Shown in pieces: positions 24,221-35,440 of a stretch of 64,000 nucleotides of DNA. The stretch spans positions 69,977,180-70,041,179 of the forward strand of contig OX578152.1 of the NCBI GenBank assembly GCA_951213105.1, in the 5' to 3' direction. The DNA is from Amaurobius ferox. Its lineage: Eukaryota > Arthropoda > Arachnida > Araneae > Amaurobiidae. The notes under the pieces were generated by a model. It made no database searches. It was given only the letters and a program-made list of their open reading frames with translations, and was not told the origin of the DNA. The stretch's first letter is position 1, and each line of letters begins with the position of its first letter. Made by a program: the position numbers and the translations under genes.

Positions 24221-24807
24221 CGTTAATAATATAAATGTTCCTTCACAGAGAGAAATAAAATAAAATTCTTTTCATCGGAAAATCGTCTGCTGGAATAAAT
24301 GAATTTTGAAATGGCGAAACTTTTAATCCTTAAACTTTTGGCCAAATTTTAACTTTTAAGTTAATTTCATAGTTTTTTAATCCAAACGTCGGATTCGAGT
24401 GAAATGGTTAGTGAATTCCCATAATGGTGAAATAATTTCAAATAAAACAGGACAGAACAATATCTTTGAAATTCGTGAAAGAAAAGCCGTAAATTTAGAG
24501 AAGTTTTTAAAACAGTGATACATTTTGTCGACCACGTTTGGTGAATACCTTGTTTTTAGCTTCCATAAATGTCTGCGATTTTAACTATATTTTTACTCAA
24601 AATAAAACTGATTTTGAAGCAGTTATTTCGATGGATTTTCAGCTGTAAATATTCATAATTTTTATAGCGCATTATTATTACTATTATAGCGCAGTAACCG
24701 CTCCTTTAAAAGGCTTGACAAAATATTTCGTTCGGCATCAAAATCTCAAAATCGAAAATTTTTGTGAAAAGAATACTTTCCCAATACTACGTATGAGGAA
24801 GAAAAAT

Positions 24808-25770
24808 TCTGATGTGAGCAGCACATGACTTTCCCTGCAGACTCAAATTCATTTGTTCTTTATTTCTTTAATAATTCATTAAATTGAGTTTAAGTGCACA
24901 AAATAACACTAAATTCGCATTTTTAATTCAATTTCTGTTTTATTTGGTAATTGGACATTTTCCAAAAGTGGCATAGCTAAATGCGAAAAATCTTATATCT
25001 CGAGAACGGTTAGTCCTAGAGTAATAGAGTTCTTCTTATTCTTTTCCTCATCAAAAATTACGTATAAAACAAGCATTTAATTGATATATTTGAACATACT
25101 TAGTTGTTTTTAGATTTTGGCGATTTTTGAGGGTCATTTCGTAAAAAAAGGCAGGTTGTTCTTTTCCGAATAATACCAAAATCTAATCAGCACCAGAGTA
25201 TCCCATAAGTAACTTATCTACCAAATTTTGTGAAATTTGGTCAATTAGTATTTTAGCTAGATTGGATACATGACATTTTTGCGGACCATTTCGTAAAAAA
25301 AGGCAGGTTGTCTTCTCCGATTAATACTAAAATCTAATCAGCTCCAGAATATCGTACAAGTAACTTATTTATCAAATTTTGTGAAATTTGGTCAATTAGT
25401 ATTTTAGCTAGAGCGGATACATGAACTTTTTACGGGCCATTTCTCAAAAAAAAAAGGCGGGTTTTGTTCTTCCGAATCATTCCAAAAATGAATTGCCACC
25501 AGGATCATACCCAAGTGACTCACCTACCAAATTTTATGAAATTTGGTCCATAAGTTTTTGAGTTAGCGTGGATACATACATTTCACAGACATACAGACAG
25601 AAAGACACACAGACAGACACACAGACACACACACAGACATCACATTAAAAATAGTTTTTTCGCATTCTGGAGGTCTCGAAAGGTGTAGATCCGTCGGAAA
25701 CTCGAATTGCGATTTTCGACATGATTCCAATACTTTCCCTATACATTACCATGTATTGCTGGGAAAGTAA
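24808..25770 (-). repeat. Dispersed family B, full-length copy
   Basis: Begins TCTGATGTGAGCAGCACATG (24808) followed by ACTTTCC. It has three internal reiterations of a ~115-bp segment (ATTTCGTAAAAAAAGGCAGG at about 25137, 25290 and 25440), an ACAGACA microsatellite at 25581-25645, and ends in a TTTCCCTATACATTACC...GGGAAAG stem-loop. The plan matches family A: the same terminus, sub-terminal ACTTTCC/GGAAAGT and 3' stem-loop. Confidence 0.75.
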
Positions 25771-26439
25771 AAATACGCAATTGTAATAGACAGAAATTTC
25801 GAACAGGAAGTAAAGCATTCTCAATCCAACATGAGACGAATAACAAATTTTACTGTTTAAAGCAGGGATGACATAAGGTAGATTTACCAGTTGTGACGTC
25901 ACATTCAAATGGCTAATACAGCTTCTGTCAGGAAATAAATGTGTAAAACTGAAATCATAAGCAATTTAGTAGACTACAGATACATCCTCGAAAATATTTC
26001 TTTGCACATTTTTACACATTTATTGGCAATAGACGACGGAAATCTCTCCCCAATAACAAGAACAAAAAAAAAATAGAGATATGATGAAAAAAATTTGATA
26101 AAGCTTTGGACTGGGGCCAAGAACTTCAACAAGTCATTCAACAGATGAGGTCTTTATTTCTTTTCTGTTGAAAATAATAAAACAATCAAACTATTCTTTG
26201 AAGAAGGGGAAAAATGATTGACGTTCTGCCGTCCAGTCTAATCGTAAATCGCGGTAGAATATCGTTGGATCATTTTCTTCTGAAGGTGTACCATTCGGTG
26301 AATGATGTGCATGCAATTGAATGGGATGGCAAACGTTCAGCGAATTCTTATTTTCTCACTTAGTGTTTAAGTCCATCATAGACAGTTAAATTAACAATCT
26401 TCAAAAATTATTTTGAAGATTCTTGTTTTATTGTTTTAC

Positions 26440-26856
26440 TAGTAGTATATTCATTCTTCGTACGGAATATACAATACAAAGAAACTTAAAATTCACAATC
26501 ATTTCCAAATCCCTATAATATTCTAAATGACATTGTTATTCTAAACATTCTATTGAAATAATAGTTAAATTAACGTTGCTAAAAAGTTGTTTAATAATCC
26601 ATGTTCTTTATCGCTATATAAAATTATCTTCACAAACAGATTTGAGGAATAAAACATCCTAATCTCGTTTATAAACAAATTTACAGGAAATTTGAAATCA
26701 CATCAATATATGCCAAAATAAAAGCACTAAAACTGTATTAGAAGATATACCCGTACAACATATATTCTCTTGGGTTAGAAGATATACCCGTGTATTAGAA
26801 GATATACCCATACTAAAATATATAGAAATAACCAGTACTCTATGAGATATGAGAGA
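26440..26856 (+). repeat. Family X copy truncated by an LTR-like element
   Basis: Starts with TTCTTCGTACGGAATATA and AAAGAAACTTAAAATTCACA. It keeps GATATACCCGTGTATTAG-type text and stops at 26856, where a TGTCCAGAAG sequence begins. Confidence 0.65.
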
Positions 26857-27268
26857 TGTCCAGAAGTTTCTATAAAGAGTATATAAAAGGAGCCATCACT
26901 CAGTTGGAGAACATTTGACGTGATATGAGCTACATGGAACTATGATATTCGTCAATGTTTTGAGAATAGTAGCCGCTGTTTTGTGAAATGATATTCGTTA
27001 ATGTTTTGAAAATAGTAGTCGTTGTTTTGTGAAATGAAATACATTGATATTTTGAAAATAGTATAGCTGCTGTTTTGTGAATGATATTCGTTAATGTTTT
27101 GGGATAATATAATTTATTTTGTGAAATTAGTGGAGCATTTAAGTGTTGTTTTACTATATATTGTTCCTGTTTACGCTGTGCTTGTAAATAAGCGTGTTAA
27201 TTATCTAGAAATTTGGGCTCCTTCTTGTATTCTGAGCATACACCCACGATTCCTGTGGATACGTCGTA
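26857..27268 (+). mobile_element. Possible LTR with promoter and internal minisatellite
   Basis: Begins TGTCCAGAAGTTTC. TATAAAG (26871) and TATAAAAGG (26882) precede TCAGTT (26900-26905), an arthropod-type initiator 29-31 bp from the first TATA. A ~45-50-bp minisatellite (ATATTCGTTAATGTTTTG, TAGTAGTCGTTGTTTTGTG) fills 26940-27120. AATAAG lies at 27188, then GTCGTAAC followed by GGTATCAAAA, which looks like an LTR/primer-binding-site junction. No second LTR or coding region is present, and a hairpin element starts directly after. Solo or decapitated LTR is the best reading. Confidence 0.4.
26871..26905 (+). promoter_or_regulatory. TATA box plus TCAGT initiator
   Basis: TATAAAG at 26871-26877 and TATAAAAGG at 26882-26890 are followed by TCAGTT at 26900. 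The distance from the first TATA to the initiator A is 31 bp, the usual RNA polymerase II spacing. Probably the promoter of the LTR-like element. Confidence 0.45.
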
Positions 27269-27274
27269 ACGGTA

Positions 27275-27433
27275 TCAAAATTATACAAAAAATATGCCCA
27301 AAAACTAATGTAAAATCGTATAAATGCAGCTGTGGTGCAGCAGCATTTATACGATTCACAGCAGCATTTATACGATTTTGCATTAATTGCGTTTCTAACA
27401 GCAGTTTTGGGGCATATTTTTTTGTATAATTTT
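27275..27433. mobile_element. Hairpin MITE
   Basis: The outer arms ATCAAAATTATACAAAAAAT (left, from about 27274) and ATTTTTTTGTATAATTTTGA (right, to 27434) are inverted copies, continuing with ATGCCC(C)AAAAACT. Inner arms AAAATCGTATAAATGC and GCATTTATACGATTTT also pair, with one extra internal copy of GCATTTATACGATT. Total about 160 bp. The open frames over it are artefacts of the palindrome. Confidence 0.6.
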
Positions 27434-27699
27434 GATTAATTTTTTTTCACTTTTATTCCTGTTACTTTCTTTCTCCATTATTTAGCAGTCGTTTTCTACT
27501 TATTTTTCATGTTTGTAATTTTACAGCTGGTTCAAACGTCTCATGTTCTTTCATCGCCGTTTTACAAGGTTTACTCACTATTAAGTTCTTTCTGTTTGAT
27601 CTGTTATCTAATTTTTTAACACAGTGATTTGATTTTAGCACCTTGATTCATTCTTTATTTTTTGCTGCTCTTTTTTCCTCCCTTCTTTGTCTAGACAAT

Positions 27700-28690
27700 G
27701 AAGTTAGAAAGAAGGAGATAAAACTCCCATGGATGAAACGCTTGAAAATGCCACAATGATTTGAAAATTACATCTACGCCTCGTTAGTGTTAGTAAAGTA
27801 GCTGCAAGTGGTAGTTGATACAACAGAACGGCGTAGTATTTTATATATGTATTTTTGAATATTTTTAAATAACGTGCTTTCTATTTATGAGTATAATTAA
27901 CTAGTATTTTTTCATAGTTGTAGGTATGAATGTAAAAGTAAGGAGTAAAAACATCATATTAAGAACACACCAATATCGTTTGAGACAATAATTCAGGTGG
28001 CGCTGGGGTAATATAAGTAACCCTGCATTGTATGCTTTTCTATAGTAAAAGGTCTAAAATATGTATTTAAACTGCCAATTTTGAAAAAATAAATTATTAG
28101 CGCAATGCAAAGTTGAATTAAAACAATAAATAATATTCCTGCGTATTCAAAGCTATTTTATATTTCAATTTATTTTTATCTCCATGTATTCTGTATTTTA
28201 TTCTCTCCTACAACTATGCAAAAATACTGGTTAATTATACTTATAATAAGGGAACTTTTAATTTAAAAATAATTAAAAATACATATACTAAATATTACGC
28301 CTTTCTGTTGTGTCAACTAATAATAGCAGCTACTTTACTAACACTAGCGACACCTAGATATAATTTTCAAAGCATCGTGGCATTTTCAAACGTTTCACCC
28401 ACCCATAGGGGTTTCATCTCCTTCTTTCTATCTCCCTGGTTGTAGGATACAGTAAGAAATATAGGAAGATAAAAATAAATTGAAAGGTAAAATAATTTGA
28501 ATACGTAGGAATATTCTCTATTATTTCAGTTCTATTTTGTTTTGCGCTAATAATTTATTTTTACAAAATGGACACTTTAGATAAATATTTTAGGTCTGTC
28601 GCCATAAAAATGCATAAAAAGCAGAGCTACTTATCTTACCCCAGTGCCACCTGAGTTATTGTTTCAAACTATATTGGCGTTTTCTTAATA
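27700..28690. repeat. Family D cluster in direct and inverted orientation
   Basis: Plus-strand copy 27701-27926 (AGTTAGAAAGAAGGAGATAA, GTTAGTGTTAGTAAAGTAGC); minus-strand copy 27965-28432; plus-strand right part 28441-28690. The second and third form a large inverted repeat around 28436. Full-length family D (about 470 bp) is seen at 34968-35440. No ORF and no terminal inverted repeats; both ends are abrupt. Confidence 0.7.
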
Positions 28691-28721
28691 TGCAAAGTAG
28701 AACTGAAACAATAATAAAAAA

Positions 28722-29655
28722 TCTGATGTGGGCAACACATGACTTTACTTATATAATGCAATGAATTTACTACTTTTACAGTAAAAAAAAAAATAGATTA
28801 TTATTATAGTAAATATTTATATTCTTTCCAAGATATTGAATTTTCGTCAATGAGTCGTCATTTTCATTGATTTAGCGTCATTTTTATCCATTTTGCGAGT
28901 TTTTCGTTAATTTAGCAACATTGAAGAAAATCGCCAAGTTGGCGATATCCCACCAAAATCTCGCCCAGCTTTATGGACGAAGAAATAAGTTATTTTTAGA
29001 GCAGATAAATGATTATTGGCTTTCAAATACAAAAGTATTACACAAAGTATCTTTTTTCATGAATGGAACGAGATAGATCCACGAGAATGATGTCACAAAT
29101 TTATCGCATGGTATTACATATGAAAAGTGAACATGTTTCTCAATAGGAAATATTTTTTTTATTTTATATGATTTTTTGATAATTTTTTTGAAAAAATGTG
29201 CAATATCTCGAGAACAGTTCATGTTAGCGTTCTAAAATTTATGTCAATCATTTTCTAATGAAAAATTACATAAAAAATGTCTATTTGCGTAACTTTATTA
29301 GAGGTTTTGATTTTTTGACGATTTTTTCAAAATTTCACTCGAAAATTTAGGGGGCTTCTGAACATTCGATTGCGTATAAAAAAATAGGCTTCCAGTGTTT
29401 ACGGATTGTAATTTTTGTCCTAAATTTCATTCGAATCGGTCCATTCGTTCGTCAGTTATCGTCTCTACAGACTCACTGACACACACACATACACATATTT
29501 TCACACACACACACACACACACAAACATCACTTCAAAAATGTCCGATTCGTGATCAGGGATGTTTAAAACGTGCTCTCCTGTCGAAAACTCGAATTCGAG
29601 TTTTCGACCCCGTCACAAATACTTTCCTTATACATTATGTATATAAGGAAAGTAA
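28722..29655 (-). repeat. Dispersed family A, full-length copy
   Basis: Starts TCTGATGTGGGCAACACATG then ACTTTACTTATAT, and ends ACTTTCCTTATACATTATGT followed by ATATAAGGAAAGTAAT. The start carries an ATGTG/CACAT-type mini-hairpin. ACTTTCC near the start is the inverted match of GGAAAGT at the end, and the end is a perfect stem-loop. A (CA)n tract lies at 29478-29522. Architecture fits Helentron-derived non-autonomous elements (inference). Confidence 0.8.
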
Positions 29656-29659
29656 TATT

Positions 29660-29955
29660 ACTACGTATTCAAAATTATTTTACTTTTCAATTTATTTTTA
29701 TCTCCATACATTCTATACTTTATCCTAAAACTACGAAACAATAATGGTTAATTATATTCATAATTAGGGAGCCCTTAATTTAAAAATAATCAGAAATACA
29801 TTATTAAATACTATGCCTTTCTGTTGTGTCAACTAAAAATAGCGGCTACTTTACAAACACTAGCGACGTCTAGATATAATTCTCAATGCATTATGGCATT
29901 TTCAAACGTTTTATCCATACGAGTTTGATTTCCTTCTTTCTAACTCCATGAGTTC
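29660..29955 (-). repeat. Family D partial copy
   Basis: Minus-strand family D text (GCCTTTCTGTTGTGTCAACT, ACACTAGCGACGTCTAGATA, CTTCTTTCTAACTCCATG) interrupted by the family A copy that ends at 29655. Confidence 0.65.
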
Positions 29956-30651
29956 TATATTGAATTGCCATTTTTTTACACATATAAGGAACTCCAAACT
30001 AAATTTCGTGCATTCACTACTATCATTATAGATGCTGGTTAAATAGCAAAATATAAAGAAAAAATATTTATTAAAAAAATTCTAGCTACATCAACTTTCA
30101 GAGCGAATGAATTCACGAAAATAAATGCAAATGAAGCATTTGGAATAATTATTTTCGCATCAGCGTTAATTTCTAATTAGAATAGAATCTCGAATGAAAA
30201 TAATTTGGTTCATTTTGCCGTCACGAATAACGGCTAATGTCTTTTTTTCTTGAAAGTTTAAAAACGAAATTGGTCTGCTGTCGTATCTTTAATGAAATAT
30301 CTATATAAATAAACTGGAAAATCTGTCTGTATGTGGTGTGTTTGTTTGTTTGCCTGTCTCATAATCACGGAAGTAAGGCTGAACCGAATTGCATAAAATT
30401 TGGTGGGTAGCCTTTGGCAGCGGCGTACTGTGAGTTTTTGGCAGGGGGGGGGGGGGGGAGCAAAGATTGAGAATTGCGCTCCCTCTTCTCTTATCAGATT
30501 ACGAACTCGAGCTCGCTCACGCACACACACACACACACAAATTATTCATCTTGGAACTATTAAAATTTCTAGATTTATTGAACAGCTTTGATTTGAACAG
30601 ATATTAGCACAAGATTTTCCATTATTAAATATTGTCTCAAGAGATCATATC

Positions 30652-33240
30652 CTACAAATGAACCCTTTGAGTTTTCGCGATTGCAAAAGTATCAATAACT
30701 TTGTCAGCATCCATTTTCTCAAATGTTCCCCCTCAATACTCAACAATGCCAAGTCACTCAAGAGTTCTTGTCCTATAGATGATCTTGTGATCTTGGGGGG
30801 GGGGGGGGGAGATGCGCGTCTCCCGATGGTGGGGGATAGGTTCGAACTCGGAACCTTTCGATTACTGACCCCGTACTATGCCATCTGGCCTAAAAGGATT
30901 CTCTGGGGGCGAGAGAATAGTCGGGGAGTCTTTCATACCGAGGAGTGAAGCAATGCTGCCCCCTCAATCTCAAATAAGACATAATCAATTTCAGTTTGCT
31001 GAAGGATCTTTCACAACTAGCAATTGATACTGAAATTGTGTGCTGAATTTTCAAAGCAGTCTGGAAATTAGGGTACACTTCCTCTCCATATGAGATAATG
31101 AAAGTCAGCAATTCTAATTGATGTATCGGCTCGATCACATCGCTCTCATTTCGATTTTTTAACAGCATTGCACAATCCAGCATTTCTTGATGCAGCTCCT
31201 TCCCATCAAAATGATTTTTGTAGTAACTGGCAGTTGCATAACATTGTCTTTCCAATTCCTTAATTATATTGGGACTACTAAAAAGTTTCTAAACATTCAG
31301 GAGAAATCCACATCGAGTGTCAAGACCACGCAATCTCTCTGATTTCCGTTCCAATGCGGTCAACGATGCTTCATAGAATTCGCCCGATTTCTTCTTTGGC
31401 TGATAAGCCAGCATCTCTTGCTTAATATTATTGTTAAACGCTTTACTCTTTTCTGAACTGGAAGTTCCCAGTCAATGCAATTTCTTTCTCCTTTGCAAAC
31501 TGATTCATTACACAGCTTTTCACGATTCTCAGTAAAGTGTTGTTCAAGAAAATTCATGTCAGTTGCCACTTCCCTGAAATTTATTTTAGGATCCTGCAGT
31601 CTCTTCTGGACTCTGTTCATCAAAGACAAAATTGAACTCCAAATGGGAGAAATGTCGAAAAATTAAATCTTAAATTGTTTGACAGAAGCTGATCTGCATC
31701 CTTTCTCGTTTTCTCTGTGGAGTACATGTCAGAACACATCCTCTCCAGCACATTCACAATCTTCTCCAGACTCTTATGGAGAACTGTACCAGCTGCTTCA
31801 CGGGCACTTCAACAAGTTTCAGACTTCTTTTTGACAGACACACTAACATCAGATATCAGCTGCCACCGAAATTTTGACTAAGAGAAGAATACATATAATG
31901 TCTCAACAGTTTCAAAAAATGTAACAGCCACAATTTCATTTCCAGCAGCATGCACTCCGGCCCAATTCAGGCTGTGGTTGTCACACTTCAAAAATAAAAC
32001 TTTGGGATTTCGATTCAAAATTTTTTGCTGCACACCAGATAAATGATCGGATATCACAGCTGCATTGCCGTAGCATTGAGAGCGGCAGTCAGACAGAAGC
32101 AGCTAGCTCATTCGATTCTAGTTTGGTTAGAATTAATTCCTTTCTTAATCGCAGCAGCAACTTTCTCGTGAATTTTGATGTAGTCAATGAATGCTACTTT
32201 GACCGCAGCAGTTCTTTCTTCAAAGTCAATGTCGACATACCGAATAACCTGAGACATCTGCTCACGGTGTGCAGCATCCGGGGTAGAGTCAAACAGAATC
32301 CCGACATATTTGCTCCTCCGAATTTTTTGCAGAATTGAGTTCCGGGTATCTTGAACTAAAAGTTCAACCAATAACCTCATTCTGTATTCTTGGTGATAAC
32401 TAAGGGGGTGAGCCAGGATTGTCCTTGACATAGGTAAGATGCCGATCTAGCAATGGATCATATCGCGCCAGCAACTTGATCAGCGCCAAAAAGTTTTCAG
32501 GATTTGAAATTGAGGATAGTTTTTCTAAATGCCCGCACAAGGCAAGATTTTGTGATGCCAGATATTTGTTGCAGTCAAGGATTCTCTTCAATATTCCTCG
32601 CCATGTTTTCCGTTCCGATTGGATTTTGTCGAGGATTGATTGCTTTTTTAGTCTGGAGACGCCGTATTGAATGACACCCGATATGTTCCATTTTCATGTT
32701 CAGGGATTTTTTCAATCAATTTCTTCCAATTTTGGAATCCACAACCAAGTTCAAATTTTGATTTGTGGTTCTCAGGAGCACATGAGAATAAAAGTCAAGA
32801 AAAGCAGTATGCTGCTTCCTTTTGAGGTGTATAAAGTAACCAGGTTCGGTTCACCTTCTTCTCATCAGAGAGCTGTCGGGTAAACCATTTCTTAGTCATA
32901 GAGTGACCATTATTTTCAGAAAATGGATCATCTGCATTTTGGAATACTTCCGATCCCATTGTAATCATTTCAGTTCTAAGTTCATGTGTTATAATGGGTC
33001 CACTCAAGTCAGAATGAAAATCGATAAAACAGTATATAATTCGATAAAACAGTAGGATTCAAAGTCTGAACCTTTTTCAATATTTCCACTGATGCCTCAG
33101 CAGGAAGAATTTGGGCCATTCTATTTTTGCTTCTTAAGGAACTTGGCCAACAATTGACTGGATTTCCCGATTTCTATTGCAGCACCTTTTCTCCATTTGC
33201 GCGCAGCAGCTCCAGATTCTTTTCTACTGCAGCTGCTCAT
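30652..33240 (-). pseudogene. hAT transposase (TTF zinc finger / DUF4371 / dimerisation type), broken
   Basis: Reading the minus strand, domains appear in the family order across several frames. An N-terminal start MSSCSRKESGAAARKW (33240) hits a stop at 33121. The TTF-like zinc-binding region has TKKWFTRQLSDEKK and NRTWLLYTPQKEAAYCF (about 32800-32930). A SSISNPENFLALIKLLARYD block follows (about 32450-32530). The DUF4371 core has YVGILFDSTPDAAHREQM (about 32310). The NHSLNW region is near 31980. The C-terminal dimerisation domain has SCERSFSKLKLIMSYLR (about 30970-31020) and, after a SINE, SSIGQELLSDLALLSIEGE to the stop at 30652. The usual YDNA aspartate position reads YGNA. Multiple frameshifts and the SINE make it inactive. 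Confidence 0.85.
30795..30963 (-). mobile_element. Short tRNA-like SINE inside the hAT gene
   Basis: An ~169-bp insertion separates LKLIMSYLRL from ITRSSIGQELL of the hAT dimerisation domain, so its limits are set by the interrupted protein. On the minus strand it has a TGGCATAGTACGG A-box-like motif (about 30870-30885) and a GAGTTCGAACC B box (about 30838-30850). Its far end is a run of 15 G (30795-30809 on the plus strand). The G run and lack of a poly-A tail are unusual. No clear target duplication is seen. Confidence 0.6.
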
Positions 33241-34207
33241 TATTCAATATTCACAGCAAACAACTTTCTGACTTGACCGTTATGGACGAGCTTAAATAAA
33301 TAAGTAATAATAATACAAGTAGTTTACAATACCCATACTTGCAGTAAATGAGTAAAATTATTCACACACTCATTTACTAATTATTAATGTTTAATCTATG
33401 TTAGTTTTTCTTTCATTTTGCGCCCCCTAAATGGTTTGCGCCCGGGGCAACTGCACCCAACTGCCCCCCCCCCACACATACACGGTACGCCACTGGCTTT
33501 TGGATAGCCGCACTTAAAATTTAGTCCATGTTTAGAGTTTTTAGGACCAGTGTTTCTCTAGATATTAATTACAAATGAACCTTCCACAAAATAACCTTTT
33601 CAGCAAATTTATTTGTAGAAAAATATATCATGTTGCTTAGCAATAAAATTACATCCAGTGTGCTTATACAGCAGACGATTTTTAATAAATATTTTCCTAT
33701 TGAAATAATAAAGAAATGGATGTAAAAGTAAATTTGATTGGAATTTCATGTTTTACTGGATTATATCACTTACGGTCTTGGGGTTTAAAGATTGCTAGAA
33801 TATTGCTGTTTTCAATTTCAATTCATCTGTTTTATTTTGGCAAAGATGTTTCAAACTCATATACTGTATTTAGCCAATTGTTGAAGCAAATTAAAAGTAG
33901 TACTTATATATATTCTAATATAATTTTAATGCTTTATTTTTGGCAAACATCGATCATATTTTCATATTTTCTCTAAATTTATTCGCGAACGGGACCAGGA
34001 CGTTTTACTCTTCAGATATGCCTGTGAAGAGAATTTCGTATATCGGGAACATGGATTATTATGCTTCTTTGAAGAATTAAATTACATATTTTAATAGAAT
34101 GCTTTGAACAACGATGGCATCTAAATTACAATAGGAATTTGCACATGATTGTGAATTTTAACTATTTTTATATTATATTAAACATGAAGATTAGGTATAT
34201 TGCTAGT

Positions 34208-34967
34208 TGTAAATAAAGTGTTGAAGTAAAAATATCTGGAAAGTGAACCTCCACTCGACATTATCATACATTCATATTTTACGTTCCTTTTACGTCCATT
34301 TAGCGTGACGCATAATTAGAGTTAACTAAAAGGGTAAGATGTAATAAGGTTTTAAAATACTACCAAAAGTATCATCCATAAAGTTGCAAAAGATTTACCT
34401 CCATCCGCTCGTCTTGAACACATAATATTCATAGACACACTCTACTTCCTCTCCCACGTAATATTACTATATCTTGTATGACCAAGGAAGACAGACGGTC
34501 ATACAGGCTCTATTAAAACATACGTGATATATCGTCCGTTTATTAATTAATTTAAATTCCATACCATTCCTAAAATTTAAATTAGAAATACTAATTATGC
34601 ATTGTTTTTAAATTTTACCAATTTGGAGTCATTTCTTTTCATTTATCGTAGCATTCATCAATTTGGCGACGTTTTTATCAATCCGGGATATTTTCACCCG
34701 TTTGGGGACACTTAAAAAGAGGCGTAAAATTCGTAACGTATTCGTTTGTTTACTTAACTTTATGCTCGTAGCATTTTACGTTGTGATATCTAGTTAATTA
34801 TTGATTGCAAGCAAAGCCAAGTTCCACACTTAAGTTTATAGGTTACCAGAAAATGCCCTTTACGCTGTCCGAGATTTAAAGCAGTGATTAATTTAATGAA
34901 TTCATTTAATTTTTCAAAAGGCGTAATCGAGACCCATCTTGTCGTCTGCCACAAAACCCAGCAACCA
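34208..34967. other. AT-rich stretch with family A-like words
   Basis: Words such as ATCAATTTGGCGACGTTTTT (34657) recall the GGCGAC-rich part of family A. No gene. Confidence 0.4.
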
Positions 34968-35440
34968 TGGAGTTAGAAAGATGGAAATAAAACTCCTTTG
35001 GATGAAACGCTTGAAAATTTCATAATGCTTTGAGAATTATATCTGGGCGTCGCTAGTGTTAGTAAAATAGCTGCTATTGTTAGTTGACATGACACAACAG
35101 AATTTAGTATATGTATTTTTGGTTATCCTTAAATTTAGAGTTCCCTAATTATGAGTATAATTAACCAACATTTTTCCATAGTTGTAGGATAGATTACAGA
35201 ATATAGAGATAAAAATAAATTGAAAGGTAAAAATATTTTTGAATACGTAGGAATATTCTTCATTGCTTCAGTTCTACTTTGCATTGCGCTAATAATTTAT
35301 TTTTACAAAATGGACAATTTAAATAAATACCTTTAGCCTTTTGTTATAGAAATGCATGAAATGCAGAACTATTTATCTTACCCTTCCGTTACCTGAATTA
35401 TTGCCTCACGATATTGGCATTTCCTTAATATGAAATTTTA
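34968..35440 (+). repeat. Family D, full-length copy
   Basis: Runs from CCATGGAGTTAGAAAGATGG to GATATTGGCATTTCCTTAAT, about 470 bp. Used as the reference for the partial copies at 27701, 27965, 28441, 29660 and 56330. Noncoding. Confidence 0.7.

Larger units (their letters stand above)
30418..33495 (-). mobile_element. hAT DNA transposon, 3,078 bp
   Basis: Terminal sequences CAGCGGCGTACTGTG (30418) and, on the opposite strand, CAGTGGCGTACCGTG (ending 33495) form the terminal inverted repeat. The flanks GCCTTTGG (30410-30417) and GCTTTTGG (33496-33503) are an 8-bp target duplication with one mismatch, as expected for hAT. The minus-strand coding region 33240-30652 is broken. A SINE sits at 30795-30963. 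Sub-terminal G-runs and GCCCCGGGCGCAAACC-type text are typical of ZMYM/DUF4371-type hAT elements. Confidence 0.88.
30303..34207 (-). repeat. Family X copy split by an hAT transposon
   Basis: On the minus strand the 5' part runs from 34207 down to 33504 (ACTAGCAATATACC, TTGCTAAGCAACATGATATA, GTTTTTAGGACCAGTG on the plus strand). The 3' part continues from 30417 to 30303 (GGTTCAGCC, a CAAACAAACA-type run and the CAGTTTATTTATATAG tail). The join reads straight through once the 3,078-bp hAT element and one target-site copy are removed, so the hAT inserted into an existing family X copy. Confidence 0.75.

Noticed and set aside
27094..27429. 111-codon ORF spanning the LTR-like end and the hairpin MITE
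   Set aside because: It crosses two unrelated repeat elements, and the repeated RFTAAFIRF-type text comes from the palindrome arms.
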